From JACVRW01 sp963837445 (lineage in GTDB: Bacteria > Actinomycetota > Thermoleophilia > Solirubrobacterales > Thermoleophilaceae): a stretch of 64,000 nt of DNA. A program made the position numbers and the translations under genes. The notes under the pieces were generated by a model, which saw nothing but the letters and a program-made list of their open reading frames with translations, had not been told where the DNA came from and made no database searches. The stretch spans positions 1-64,000 of the forward strand of contig CAWINK010000016.1 of assembly GCA_963837445.1 (NCBI GenBank), read 5' to 3'. Numbering within the stretch: the stretch's first letter is position 1; each line of letters begins with the position of its first letter. Positions 7,675-16,867 of this stretch are shown here, in pieces.

Positions 7675-8454
7675 TCAGCGGCCCGCGAAATCCGGGTCGC
7701 GCTTCTCGAAGAAGGCACGGGCTCCCTCGGCGAAGTCCTCGGACGCCGCCAGCGTCTCCTGGGCAGCGACCTCCTGCTCCAGCGTGAGCGCGAGTGCCGG
7801 CTTCGCGGCCGCGTCCATCACCCGCTTCGCGAGCCCGACGGCGCGCGGCGCACACGCGAGCAGCTCGTTCGCGAGCGCCTCGGTGGTCGCGGACAGCTCG
7901 GCTGCCGGCGCGATCCGGTTCGCGAATCCGATCCGGTGCGCCTCGCGGCCGTCGATCACCTTGCCGGTCATGATCAGCTCCTTGGCGTTGCCCAGGCCGA
8001 CCACCGCCGGCAGCCGCGAGCAGCCGCCCACGTCCGGGATCAGCCCAACCCGCACCTCCATGATCCCCGCCACGGCGTCCTCGGCCATCGTGCGGAAGTC
8101 GCAGGCCAGCGCGAGCTCGAAGGCGCCGCCGAGCGCGGCGCCGTGGATCTGGCAGATCGTCGGCTTCGGCATCTCCTCGAGCAGGTTCCACCAGCTCAGG
8201 AGCGGGCGCCGGTATGCGCGCAGGTTCTCGGGGCTCTCCGATAGCTCGCGCAGGTCGTTCAGGTCCATGCCCGACGAGAACATCGCACCCTCTCCGCGCA
8301 CCACGACCACGCGAACAGACTCGTCCGCCGCGGCCTGCTCGATCGCCGCGCCGAGCTCGCGGATGGTGTCCCCGTTGAGCGCGTTGCGCTTGTCGGGGCG
8401 GTTGATCACGATGTGGCGGACGGCGGCGTGGTCTTCTGTCATTACGAGAGCCAT
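7675..8454 (-). CDS. Enoyl-CoA hydratase/isomerase family protein
   Basis: A crotonase-fold enzyme of 259 residues that probably hydrates an unsaturated acyl-CoA. Oxyanion-hole and active-site regions are intact: FSSGMDL near residue 60, HGAALGGAFELALACD (about 104-119) with the first catalytic Glu, and MEVRVGLIPDVGG (about 131-143) with the second Glu. PDKRNALNG near the N-terminus is standard for the family. Both Glu residues favour hydratase activity, for example on methylglutaconyl-CoA, given the HMG-CoA lyase, carboxylase and acetoacetyl-CoA synthetase nearby. That substrate is inferred from neighbours. ATG at 8454 is used; a second ATG at 8442 is equally possible. Confidence 0.9.
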   Translation of the reverse strand: MALVMTEDHAAVRHIVINRPDKRNALNGDTIRELGAAIEQAAADESVRVVVVRGEGAMFSSGMDLNDLRELSESPENLRAYRRPLLSWWNLLEEMPKPTICQIHGAALGGAFELALACDFRTMAEDAVAGIMEVRVGLIPDVGGCSRLPAVVGLGNAKELIMTGKVIDGREAHRIGFANRIAPAAELSATTEALANELLACAPRAVGLAKRVMDAAAKPALALTLEQEVAAQETLAASEDFAEGARAFFEKRDPDFAGR

Positions 8455-8493
8455 TGTTTGAGGAGCGTATTGCAGTGGGAAGGACCCCTAGCT

Positions 8494-8712
8494 GTGAAGA
8501 CGAACGCTGCCCGCATGGAGACGCGCGACATCGCCGCGATCTTGATCGGCCTCCAGGTGGGGCTGATCATCGGCCTGTTCGCCGTGGGCACGACGCTGCT
8601 CGCGCCACTCGGCGTGGGCCTCCTCGGCGCCGCTGCCGGCTTCGGCATTCGGCGCGCCCGACTGGAGCTGATCCGCCGGGCACTCCGGTCGCAGCTGCGC
8701 GCGGCCCGATAA
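8494..8712 (+). CDS. Small two-helix membrane protein of unknown function
   Basis: 72 residues starting at a GTG (8494) preceded by a GGAAGG Shine-Dalgarno sequence; an in-frame ATG at 8515 is an alternative. The protein has one long hydrophobic region of about 40 residues (ILIGLQVGLIIGLFAVGTT onward) that would form a helical hairpin, then an Arg-rich tail. It is divergent from the enoyl-CoA hydratase and sits just upstream of the carboxylase gene (10-bp gap). I recognise no family. Confidence 0.6.
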   Translation: MKTNAARMETRDIAAILIGLQVGLIIGLFAVGTTLLAPLGVGLLGAAAGFGIRRARLELIRRALRSQLRAAR

Positions 8713-8722
8713 CTTCAGGCCC

Positions 8723-10234
8723 ATGTCGGACCTGAAGGACGCGCTTGATCGCGCCCGCGGAGGCGGGCCGGAGCGACACCACGAGAAGTCGAAGGACCAG
8801 GGCAAGCTGCCGGTCCGTGAGCGCGTGGCCCGGCTGGTGGACTCGGAGTCCTTCGTCGAGGACGCGCTGCTGGCGAACTGGGAGCAGGACGGCTTCGGCG
8901 CCGACGGCGTGGTCACCGGCATGGCAACGGTCGGTGGCCGGCCCGTGGCGCTGATGGCCAACGACCCGACCGTGAAGGCCGGCTCGTGGGGGCCGAAGAC
9001 GGTCGAGAAGATCATCCGCGTCCAGGAGCAGGCGCTCGAGCACCTGGTGCCGATGATCTACCTGGTGGACTCCGCCGGGGCGAGGATCACCGACCAGGTG
9101 CAGATGTTCCCGGGTCGCCGCGGCGCGGGCCGAATCTTCCACACGGAGGTGAAGCTCTCCGGCGTGGTGCCGCAGGTGTGCGTGCTGTTCGGGCCGAGCG
9201 CGGCCGGAGGCGCCTACATTCCCGCGTTCTGCGACGTGGTGATCATGCGCGACGGCAACGCGTCCATGTACCTCGGCTCACCGCGGATGGCAGAGATGGT
9301 GATCGGGGAGACGGTCTCGCTGGAGGAGATGGGCGGCGCGCGCATGCACACCGGTGTCTCCGGGTGCGGGCACTTCCTCGTGAAGTCCGATGAGGAGGGC
9401 ATCGACCTGGCGAAGGCGTACCTCGCGTACTTCCCGTCGAACTGGCGTGAGGCGCCGCCGGTCTCTGTCGGACAGGAGGCAGCGGCGGAGTTCCCGGAGA
9501 TCCCCGCCGACGAGAACAAGCCCTTCGACATGCTCGAGCTGGTGAACGCCCTCGTGGACGCGGACTCGTTCCTCGAGGTCCAGAAGCGCTGGGCGAAGGA
9601 GCTGGTGGTGGGCTACGCGCGGCTCGACGGCCGCGTGGTCGGCATCGTGGCCAATCAGCCGAAGCAGAGGGGCGGCGTCCTGTTCGTGGACTCCTCGGAC
9701 AAGGCCGCGCGCTTCATCTGGACGTGCAACGCCTTCAACGTTCCGCTGCTGTTCCTGGCCGACGTGCCTGGGTTCATGATCGGCACGCAGGTCGAGCGGC
9801 AGGGCATCATCCGCGCGGGCGCGAAGATGATCTCGGCCGTGTCCGAGGCCACCGTGCCGAAGATCTCGGTGATCGTCCGCAAGGCCTACGGCGCCGGGCT
9901 GTACGCAATGGCCGGCCCCGCGTTTGACCCTGATGCCTGCATCGCCCTGCCGAACGCGAAGATCGCGGTGATGGGACCGCAGGCTGCGATCAACGCCGTC
10001 TTCTACAACCAGCTCCAGGCGATCGAGGACGACGCCGAGCGCGCGCGCCGCACAGAGGAGCTGCGCGCCGAGTACAGCGAGGAGATCGACATCCTCCACC
10101 TGGCCTCGGAACTGGTGATCGACGCGGTCGTGCAACCCGGCGACCTGCGCCGGGAGCTCGTGAGGCGCTTCGCCACATACGCGTCACGCGAGCGCTCCTG
10201 GCCCTCCAAGCACAACCCGGTCACGCCCGTTTAG
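8723..10234 (+). CDS. Acyl-CoA carboxylase, carboxyltransferase (beta) subunit
   Basis: The biotin-dependent carboxyltransferase subunit that transfers CO2 from carboxybiotin to an acyl-CoA such as propionyl-, methylcrotonyl- or geranyl-CoA. The 503 residues form two crotonase-like halves. The first has DSAGARITDQ and FGPSAAGGAYIPAFCD, which makes an oxyanion hole. The second has VANQPKQRGG, ADVPGFMIGTQVE and KAYGAGLYAMAG. The length fits PccB/MccB proteins. A -10-like GATAAC (8708-8713) ends 9 nt before the ATG. No biotin carboxylase/carrier (alpha) subunit is present in the window. With HMG-CoA lyase nearby, methylcrotonyl-CoA is a reasonable guess but not proven. Confidence 0.92.
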   Translation: MSDLKDALDRARGGGPERHHEKSKDQGKLPVRERVARLVDSESFVEDALLANWEQDGFGADGVVTGMATVGGRPVALMANDPTVKAGSWGPKTVEKIIRVQEQALEHLVPMIYLVDSAGARITDQVQMFPGRRGAGRIFHTEVKLSGVVPQVCVLFGPSAAGGAYIPAFCDVVIMRDGNASMYLGSPRMAEMVIGETVSLEEMGGARMHTGVSGCGHFLVKSDEEGIDLAKAYLAYFPSNWREAPPVSVGQEAAAEFPEIPADENKPFDMLELVNALVDADSFLEVQKRWAKELVVGYARLDGRVVGIVANQPKQRGGVLFVDSSDKAARFIWTCNAFNVPLLFLADVPGFMIGTQVERQGIIRAGAKMISAVSEATVPKISVIVRKAYGAGLYAMAGPAFDPDACIALPNAKIAVMGPQAAINAVFYNQLQAIEDDAERARRTEELRAEYSEEIDILHLASELVIDAVVQPGDLRRELVRRFATYASRERSWPSKHNPVTPV

Positions 10235-10314
10235 GGGTACTCAGACCCGGGAAGGGCCTTGGGTGTCGGGCGGGCGCCGTCCGCCTAGAACAGCCCAGAC
10301 AGGGAGAGTTTCTT

Positions 10315-11814
10315 ATGCGCAGGTTGGCGTTGCTCTTGGCCGCCGCGATGTCGTTGGCCGTCGTTGGACAGGCGGTCGCGCACCCTGAGGAGGGGGAGGT
10401 GTACGTGCCCTGGACGGACAGGGTGGATGGGGACCGCCTCGTGCGGAGCTTCATGGGCGATGACGCCCAGCTGCAAGCGAATGCCGCCCCGTCCGCACCC
10501 GGAGGCTCGGGCATGACGCTGGTCGGCAATAGCGACAAGGACGGCACCGTCAACTCGGACCTCGCGTTCTGGGGCAACCTGGCGTACGCGGGCAACTACG
10601 ACGGCTTCCGCATTTTCGACATCCGCGGCTCACAGCCGCAGGTGGTGGTGGACCACAAGTGCCGCGGACCGCAGAACGACGTCTCGGTCTACGAGATGGG
10701 CGGGAAGCGCTTCCTGTTCCAGTCGATTGACAGCGGCCAGACCGCGGAGGACTGCACGAGCACGGACTCGCCGATCGTGAACGGCGGGCGCGTGGGCTAT
10801 GAAGGGGTGCGGGTCTTCGATGTCACGAACCCCGCAGCACCCAAGTTCATCGACATGATCCAGACCGCCTGCGGCTCGCACACGCACACGATCGTGCCCG
10901 ACGGCAAGAAGGCGTACATCTACGTGTCGTCCTATCCACTCGGCTCCGGCATCACACCGCCAGGCGCCGTGGGCCCGGGCGACTACCGCGCCTGCACCAT
11001 TCCGCACAGGAAGATCTCGATCATCGAGGTCAGCGCGTTCGGCGGAAAGTTCGCCTCCAAGCTGCGCGAGGAGCCGCTCAGCTCCGACACGACCCCGAAC
11101 GCCGGCGGCATGCAGGCCTGTCACGACATTCAGGTCTACATGCCTAAGGAGGTCGCCGTGGCCTCCTGCGCGGGCGACACCCAGATCTGGAGCGTCGACA
11201 ATCCGGCGAACCCGAGCGCGAGCGACGGTGAGCGGCACACGCACATCCGCAGTCCGTCCGCTGCTGACCAGTTCGAGTTCATGCACAGCGCGTTCATCAG
11301 CTGGGACGGCAAGAAGTTCGGCACGATGGACGAGACCGGCGGCGGCGTGACCGCCGAGTGCGACGGCGATGCGAGCCAGGACGGCTTCTATTACTTCTAC
11401 AAGATGGTCAAGCCGGGCGACCGCGCTCCTCGACTCGAGGCGCGCTACACGATCCCGCGGGCGCAGACGCCCGAGATCTGCGTCTCGCACAACGGCAACG
11501 TGCTGCCGCTCCGCGGCCGTGACGTGGCCGTGACGAGCTATTACCAGGGCGGCAACTCCGTCATCGACTTCACGGACCTCGACAACGTCCGTGAGATCGC
11601 ATGGTCGGATCTCGCCGACACGACCGGCCTCGCCGACTCGTGGTCCACCTACTGGTACAACGGCCGCGTGTATGTGAACGGCGGCTTGAACCGTCGTGGG
11701 GAGACCGGCAACCGCGGCGTGGACGTGTTCACGCTCGACTCGAAGAAGTTCCGGACATCGGAGCGCTGGGCGTACTCGAATCCGCAGACGCAGGAAGGCT
11801 TCCAGCGGCCCTAA
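10315..11814 (+). CDS. Secreted LVIVD-repeat (beta-propeller) protein
   Basis: A 499-residue exported protein. Residues 1-22 form a Sec signal peptide (MRR, hydrophobic core, AVA-H cleavage). The mature part has repeated blades of the LVIVD type, such as NLAYAGNYDGFRIFDIRG, GVRVFDVTNPAAPKFID and AVASCAGDTQIWSVDNPANP, expected to fold as a beta-propeller. Several paired Cys suggest disulfides outside the membrane. An ATG start with the strong Shine-Dalgarno AGGGAGAG about 7 nt upstream decides the start. A -10-like TAGAAC at 10286-10291 could serve as promoter. The role is unknown. It overlaps the lipoprotein frame that follows. Confidence 0.82.
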   Translation: MRRLALLLAAAMSLAVVGQAVAHPEEGEVYVPWTDRVDGDRLVRSFMGDDAQLQANAAPSAPGGSGMTLVGNSDKDGTVNSDLAFWGNLAYAGNYDGFRIFDIRGSQPQVVVDHKCRGPQNDVSVYEMGGKRFLFQSIDSGQTAEDCTSTDSPIVNGGRVGYEGVRVFDVTNPAAPKFIDMIQTACGSHTHTIVPDGKKAYIYVSSYPLGSGITPPGAVGPGDYRACTIPHRKISIIEVSAFGGKFASKLREEPLSSDTTPNAGGMQACHDIQVYMPKEVAVASCAGDTQIWSVDNPANPSASDGERHTHIRSPSAADQFEFMHSAFISWDGKKFGTMDETGGGVTAECDGDASQDGFYYFYKMVKPGDRAPRLEARYTIPRAQTPEICVSHNGNVLPLRGRDVAVTSYYQGGNSVIDFTDLDNVREIAWSDLADTTGLADSWSTYWYNGRVYVNGGLNRRGETGNRGVDVFTLDSKKFRTSERWAYSNPQTQEGFQRP

Positions 11815-12689
11815 GACACGGTCTCTGCGCCCTCGCCGCCGCCGCCTTCCTGGCGGGGTGCGGCGGGGGCGCCTCTTCGTCCGAGCCGACCGGTGACGGC
11901 CGGCTGGTCGACGCGGGTGCGGATCCGCCGTACGTGGGCGCGCTCGAGGTGAATCCGCGCGATGGTTCGCTGCTGCTCGCCACCAACGCCGGGCTCTGGC
12001 GCGTGTCGCGTAACGGTCGGCGGACCCAGCCGGTGCGCGCGCGCATGGGCAAGAACGACGTGTCGGCCGGACTGGCTATGCGCTTCACGGGCCCGGACGA
12101 ATTGGTCGGGTCCGGGCATCCCGGGCGTGCGCGGTCGGACATCCCCGTCCTCGGCCTGATCCGGTCGAGCGACGGTGGCCGGACCTGGACGCCGGTCGCC
12201 CGGCAGGGGGAGTCGGACTTCCACTCGCTGTCGGTCTCGGGCGGCACCATCGCCGCCGCCGAGGGCGCCGAGGCCACCGTGTTCACCACGGACGATGGCG
12301 GCCGCAGCTTCGAGTCGCGAGCCACGCCGCTTGCGCTGGTGGACCTGGAGATCGACCCAGGTTCACCGTCGCGCTGGATGGGGAGCACACAGAACGGTCT
12401 GTTCAGCTCGGACGACGGCGGCGCAAGCTGGCGCCTCCGCGAAACGCTGCCGAACATCCGGCTCGTGTGGCCGGCGAGTCGCTCGCTGGTCCGGGTCGAT
12501 CCCGACGGCGTGGTGCGCCGCAGCTCCGACGCCGGCGAGACGTGGAACGTCGTCGGCCGCGTGGAGGGGGAGACGCACGCCCTGGCGGCGGCCGGGCCGA
12601 ACACGCTCTACGCCGCGGATGTCGACGGCGTGATCCGGGTCTCGCGCGATGGCGGCGAAACCTGGTCGCAGCTCACGAGTCCGTCGTAG
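11766..12689 (+). CDS. Putative lipoprotein with BNR/sialidase-like repeats; start uncertain
   Basis: The frame encodes a signal sequence ending in a lipobox (CALAAAAFLAGC), so the mature protein is probably membrane-anchored by lipidation at that Cys. The rest, about 285 residues, holds repeated Asp-box-like motifs (SSDGGRTWTPV, TTDDGGRSFES, SSDDGGASWRL, SSDAGETWNVV, SRDGGETWSQL). These are typical of photosystem-assembly-factor/sialidase-like beta-propellers. No ATG, GTG or TTG lies in a sensible place before the signal sequence. A CTG at 11766 inside the end of the LVIVD gene is the best available, so the start is a guess. Both genes encode extracytoplasmic propellers and are probably co-transcribed. 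Confidence 0.7.
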   Translation: MGVLESADAGRLPAALRHGLCALAAAAFLAGCGGGASSSEPTGDGRLVDAGADPPYVGALEVNPRDGSLLLATNAGLWRVSRNGRRTQPVRARMGKNDVSAGLAMRFTGPDELVGSGHPGRARSDIPVLGLIRSSDGGRTWTPVARQGESDFHSLSVSGGTIAAAEGAEATVFTTDDGGRSFESRATPLALVDLEIDPGSPSRWMGSTQNGLFSSDDGGASWRLRETLPNIRLVWPASRSLVRVDPDGVVRRSSDAGETWNVVGRVEGETHALAAAGPNTLYAADVDGVIRVSRDGGETWSQLTSPS

Positions 12690-12700
12690 TGGGCCACGCC

Positions 12701-12706
12701 TAGACT
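12701..12706 (+). promoter_or_regulatory. -10 element TAGACT giving a leaderless transcript
   Basis: TAGACT ends 6 nt before the GTG at 12713, so the predicted transcription start is the G of the start codon itself. No Shine-Dalgarno sequence is present. No clear -35 is visible at the expected spacing. Confidence 0.45.
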
Positions 12707-12712
12707 CAAGGC

Positions 12713-13949
12713 GTGACCCCTACCGCGCCGCCCTCCTCCTACCGGTGGGTGGTGCTTGCGGTCGGATCGCTGGCCACGGCAGCGCTCGCGGCGGTTCAGG
12801 GCGGGCTGCCGGCGGTGGCGCCGGCCATCCAGGAGACGTTCGACCTCTCGCTCGTCCAGGTGACCGCTGTGTTCACGGCGTTCGCGCTCGGCACGGTGTT
12901 GACCCTGCTCGCCTGGGGCGTGCTGTCAGACCGCGCGGGGGAGCGCTACGTGATCGCCGGGGGACTCGCCACCGGCGCAGTCGCGATGTTCGCGGCGGCG
13001 GGCTCGGACGGCTACACGGCTCTCCTCGCCTGGATGGCGCTCGCCGGCATGTTCGAGCTCGAGCGCCGTCGCGGCGAGTGGGCGGGCCGTGTTCGGCTGG
13101 TTCCCGCGCGACGAGCGCGGCTTCGCGCTCGGATTGCGCCAGACCGCCGTGCCTGCCGGTGCCGCGCTGGCCTCGTTCGCGCTGCCGCCGCTCGCGTCGG
13201 CGGCGGGCGTCGATGCCGCGCTCTACGCGCTCGCCGGTGTGATGTTGGTGGCCGCCGTAGCGGCAGCGGTCTGGCTCCGCGACGGCCCGCGCATCGAGTC
13301 CGCCGCGCCTCCGGCTCCCGACGCCGCACGCGACCCGCGTATCTGGCGGCTGAGCGCAGCCTCGTCGCTGATGATCATCGGGCAGGTGGGCATCACCTCG
13401 CTGCTCGTGCTCTACCTCTACAGCGAGCGCGACTGGACCGCCGCGCACGCGGCGCTGGCGCTAGGGGGCGTGCAGGTGGGCGCCGCGCTAGCGCGCGTGT
13501 CCGCCGGCCGCTGGTCCGATCTGCGCGGCGAGCGCGTCGAGCCGTTCCGGCGGCTCGCGACGCTGGCCGGCGTGCTGCTGCTGGGCGGCGTCGTGCTCGG
13601 CCCGCCGGTGTTGATGGCGGGCGGCGTGGCGGCGATGAGCTGGAACGGGCTGTCGTTCACGGCGGCGGCCGAGATCTCGGGCAGGCGGCAGGCCGGAAAG
13701 GCGATGGGCATTCAGAACACCGCGATGCGCGTGGTCGCCGCCGGAGTGCCGATCGGACTGGGCGCCCTCGCGAGCGCCGTCTCCTGGTCGGCCGCATTCA
13801 TCGTCATGGGCGTGACCCCGCTGATCGCCCGGGTGCTGCTCGGCCCGCTCGTCGAGGATGAGCGGCGCCGCAGCCGCGAGCGCGAGGCGCGCCTAGAATC
13901 ACGCGGCCATGCCGGAGGGACAACTTCTGTGGACCCCGTCGGACCCTGA
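12713..13949 (+). pseudogene. MFS transporter interrupted by an apparent frameshift
   Basis: The first part (12713 to about 13050) encodes four good membrane helices from a GTG start and reaches WMALAGMF. That frame then turns into Arg-rich nonsense and stops at 13861. The MFS sequence resumes in another frame from about 13051, reading SSSAVAASGRAVFGWFPRDE and then ALGLRQTAVPAGAALA. It continues through the whole second half of the transporter to 13949. One extra base (or two missing) next to 'ttcgagctcgag' explains this. Joined, it gives a normal MFS of about 410 residues. Whether the shift is real or a sequencing error cannot be told here. Its end overlaps the acetoacetyl-CoA synthetase start. 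Confidence 0.75.
13894..13899 (+). promoter_or_regulatory. -10 element TAGAAT before acetoacetyl-CoA synthetase
   Basis: TAGAAT ends 9 nt before the ATG at 13909, predicting a leader of about 3 nt. It lies inside the 3' end of the frame-broken MFS gene. No clear -35 element is seen. The same hexamer occurs in front of tRNA-Trp (19797-19802). Confidence 0.35.
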
Positions 13950-15759
13950 CGCGAGCGAGCTGGCCCGCTTCATGCGGGCGCGCGGGTTCTCCGACTACGA
14001 CGAGCTCTGGCGCTGGTCGGTCGAGGACCTCGATGGCTTCTGGGGCGCGCTCTGGGAGTGGTTCGAGATCGACGCCTCCTACGACAGCGTTCTCGGCACG
14101 CGCGAGATGCCGGGGGCCGAGTGGTTCCCCGGCGCGCGGCTGAACTATGCCGAGCACCTGTTCCGCGGGGCGCGGCCGGGGGAGACGGCGATCGTGCACG
14201 CCTCGGAGTCCGAGCCGCTGCGGGAGCTGACCTGGGACGAGCTCGCGGATCAGGTGGCGCGCTGCGCAGCCGGCCTCTTGCGGCTCGGGGTCGAGCGTGG
14301 CGACAGGGTCGCGGCCTACATGCCGAACGTGCCCGAGACGGTCGTGGCCTTCCTGGCCTGCGCGAGCATCGGCGCGGTCTGGTCGAGCTGCGCGCCCGAG
14401 TTCGGCACGCCCACCGTCGTCGATCGCTTCAAGCAGATCGAGCCGAAGGTGCTGATCGCCACGGAGGGCTACCGCTACGGCGGGAAGGACTTCGACCGTC
14501 GCGAGCGTGTGGCCGAGATCGTGGCCGGCATTCCGTCGATCGAGCACACGGTGCTGGTGCCGAGCGGTTGGCACGAGCTGCTCGGCGAGCCGGCCGAGCT
14601 GAGCTTCGAGCCCCTGCCCTTCGACCACCCGCTCTGGGTCCTCTACTCATCCGGCACGACGGGCCTTCCGAAGGCGATCGTCCAGGGACAGGGCGGCATC
14701 CTGCTGGAGCACCTGAAGAAATCGCGGCTCCACAGCGACCTCGGGCCCGGCGACCGTTTCTTCTGGTTCACCACCACCGGCTGGATGATGTGGAACTTCC
14801 TGGTCGGCGGTCTCCTGTCGGGCGCGGCGATCGTGCTCTACGACGGCCAGCCCGATCCGGAGCGGCTGTGGTCGTTTGCCGGCGAGGCAGGCGTGACCAC
14901 GTTCGGCACGAGCGCGGGCTTCATCACCGCGTCGATGAAGGCGGGGGTCACGCCGCCGGAGCTGCCCTCGCTGCGCAGCATCGGCTCCACCGGCTCGCCG
15001 CTCCCCGTGGAGGGATTCGACTGGGTCTATGAGCACTTCCCTGAGGTGTGGCTCTTCTCGACCAGCGGCGGCACGGACCTCTGCACCGCGTTCGTGGGTG
15101 GCTGCCCGCTGCTTCCGGTGTACTCGGGCGAGCTTCAGGCCCGCTGTCTCGGTGCGGCGGTCGAGGCTTGGAGCGAGGATGGCCGGCCACTCGTCGACGA
15201 GGTGGGCGAGCTCGTGATCACGCAGCCGATGCCGTCGATGCCGATCTACTTCTGGAACGACGCGGACGGCGAGCGCTACCGCTCGAGCTACTTCGAGATG
15301 TTCCCGGGCGTGTGGCGCCACGGCGACTGGATCAAGATCACCGACCGCGGCACCGCGGTCATCTACGGGCGCTCCGACTCGACGATCAACCGCGGCGGCG
15401 TCCGAATGGGGACGAGCGAGATCTACAGCGCGGTGGAGGGCGTACCCGAGGTGCTCGACAGCCTGGTGGTGGACGTCGAGGACCAGATGCTCCTGTTCGT
15501 GGTCGTACGCGAGTCGCTGACGGACGAGCTGTCAGCGGAGATCCGGCGCCGCGTGCGCGAGCACTGCTCGCCACGGCACATCCCGGACCGGATCGTCCAG
15601 ATCGACGAGGTGCCTCGCACGCTGTCGAACAAGAAGCTCGAGGTGCCGGTCAAGAAGATCCTGCTCGGGGCGGCGCCCGAGAGCGCGGCAAGCCGCGACT
15701 CGCTCGCCAATCCCGCCGCCCTCGACTTCTTCTCCGACTTCACTGCTCGGGCGGGCTGA
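13909..15759 (+). CDS. Acetoacetate--CoA ligase (acetoacetyl-CoA synthetase)
   Basis: An ANL-superfamily enzyme that activates acetoacetate (or a close relative) with ATP and CoA. The 616 residues include an N-terminal cap (FSDYDELWRWSVEDLDGFW, typical of acetoacetyl-CoA synthetases), the AMP-binding motif YSSGTTGLPKAIV (about 244-256), WMMWNFLVGGL, GGTDLCTAF and GVWRHGDW. The C-terminal RTLSNKKLEVPVKKIL carries the catalytic Lys. It would consume the acetoacetate released by HMG-CoA lyase, linking it to the catabolic genes upstream. The start is ATG 13909. The 3' end overlaps the convergent peptidase-like gene by 20 bp. Confidence 0.92.
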   Translation: MPEGQLLWTPSDPDASELARFMRARGFSDYDELWRWSVEDLDGFWGALWEWFEIDASYDSVLGTREMPGAEWFPGARLNYAEHLFRGARPGETAIVHASESEPLRELTWDELADQVARCAAGLLRLGVERGDRVAAYMPNVPETVVAFLACASIGAVWSSCAPEFGTPTVVDRFKQIEPKVLIATEGYRYGGKDFDRRERVAEIVAGIPSIEHTVLVPSGWHELLGEPAELSFEPLPFDHPLWVLYSSGTTGLPKAIVQGQGGILLEHLKKSRLHSDLGPGDRFFWFTTTGWMMWNFLVGGLLSGAAIVLYDGQPDPERLWSFAGEAGVTTFGTSAGFITASMKAGVTPPELPSLRSIGSTGSPLPVEGFDWVYEHFPEVWLFSTSGGTDLCTAFVGGCPLLPVYSGELQARCLGAAVEAWSEDGRPLVDEVGELVITQPMPSMPIYFWNDADGERYRSSYFEMFPGVWRHGDWIKITDRGTAVIYGRSDSTINRGGVRMGTSEIYSAVEGVPEVLDSLVVDVEDQMLLFVVVRESLTDELSAEIRRRVREHCSPRHIPDRIVQIDEVPRTLSNKKLEVPVKKILLGAAPESAASRDSLANPAALDFFSDFTARAG

Positions 15760-16825
15760 GCTCCTCGTCGAGCCTCTCCGCGAACTCGACGCAGAACTCC
15801 TCGACCTCAGCGAGCGTGTCCTCCTCGAGCCGGGTTCCGTCGCAGGTGAGCGTGACGGCGGGGAGCCGCGCCGAGGCCGCGGCGTAGCCGTCGCTCGGCT
15901 CGCGGTTCACGGTCGTGGGCACGTCCATCAAGCCCACGAGCTGAGGATGCGAGCGGGTCGTGAGGAGCGGCCCCTCCTTCTTCGTGAGCTGAAGCTCGCC
16001 GCTTCCCACGCTGTCCACGTTCAGCACTGCGCTGCGGTCGGGCACGAACCGCTTCCGGTGGCTCTTGATGAAGGCGCGGATTCCCTGGGCCATCGCCTTC
16101 TGGGAGCCGGTGAGGACCACGTGCACGCCGAAGCCCTCGAGCGAGTCGAGCCGCTCGGCGAGTCGCAGCACGAGCGCCACGCCCGATGCGTTGTCGTTCT
16201 CTCCAGGCGCCGCGGGCGAGAGCGCGATGTCGAGCAGCAGCGGCACGTACACGATCAATGCGACGGTGGGCAGGAACTGGAGGACGGTGAGCGCGGTGCC
16301 GCTCATGCCGCCGACCCTCAGTACGCAGCATGCGAGCAGCACGAGCATCGCCAGGAACATCGGCCGCAGGGGCCACTGGCGCGTGGGCCCGCTGTCGTAG
16401 TGGGCCACGAGCAGCAGGGCGCCGGGCCGCTCGCGTTCGCCCCAGGAGACCACATTCTGGGACGCGCGCCTCCCGAGCAGCCGCCGGGTGGTGGGCGTGA
16501 TGCCCGAGAGGTCAAGGAAGGTGAGCACGGTCGCGAGCAGCACGAGCCCGGTGCCGAGCGTGGCGCTCGAGACCGCGAGCACGCTGCCGATCACGGCGAC
16601 GATCGCGTTGATGGCGTAGCCGACCGACCAGGCCGGCCACACGGCGAACGGCTCGACCACAACCTCCCGGCCGAGCCCCTGGAGCCGCTCAGCGAGGTGC
16701 CGAGCGGCCCGCCGCTCAGCATCCGACCCAGCCGGCCGCGGCCCGACGCCGTCGACGAGCGCCTCAGCCTCGGCGAAGGTGTCGATCTGATCGCCTCCGC
16801 GTCCCTCTGTCTCCGTTGTCGACAT
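15740..16825 (-). CDS. M28-peptidase-like membrane protein, probably catalytically impaired
   Basis: A 361-residue protein with an M28 zinc-aminopeptidase fold into which membrane helices are inserted (residues about 68-110 and 155-200). The metal-site segments LVAHYDSGP (His, Asp) and PGENDNASGVA (Asp) are present, as is NVDSVGSG. However, the position where the family has a catalytic Glu-Glu pair reads TGSQKAMAQG, and the last metal ligand, normally SDH, reads SDGYAAA. Two essential positions are therefore changed, and I infer a non-catalytic or altered enzyme. It is convergent with and overlaps the acetoacetyl-CoA synthetase gene. ATG start at 16825. Confidence 0.8.
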   Translation of the reverse strand: MSTTETEGRGGDQIDTFAEAEALVDGVGPRPAGSDAERRAARHLAERLQGLGREVVVEPFAVWPAWSVGYAINAIVAVIGSVLAVSSATLGTGLVLLATVLTFLDLSGITPTTRRLLGRRASQNVVSWGERERPGALLLVAHYDSGPTRQWPLRPMFLAMLVLLACCVLRVGGMSGTALTVLQFLPTVALIVYVPLLLDIALSPAAPGENDNASGVALVLRLAERLDSLEGFGVHVVLTGSQKAMAQGIRAFIKSHRKRFVPDRSAVLNVDSVGSGELQLTKKEGPLLTTRSHPQLVGLMDVPTTVNREPSDGYAAASARLPAVTLTCDGTRLEEDTLAEVEEFCVEFAERLDEELSPPEQ

Positions 16826-16867
16826 GCCGTGGGCGCAGTATGCCCGGGAGGCGTCAGCCGCAACGCA

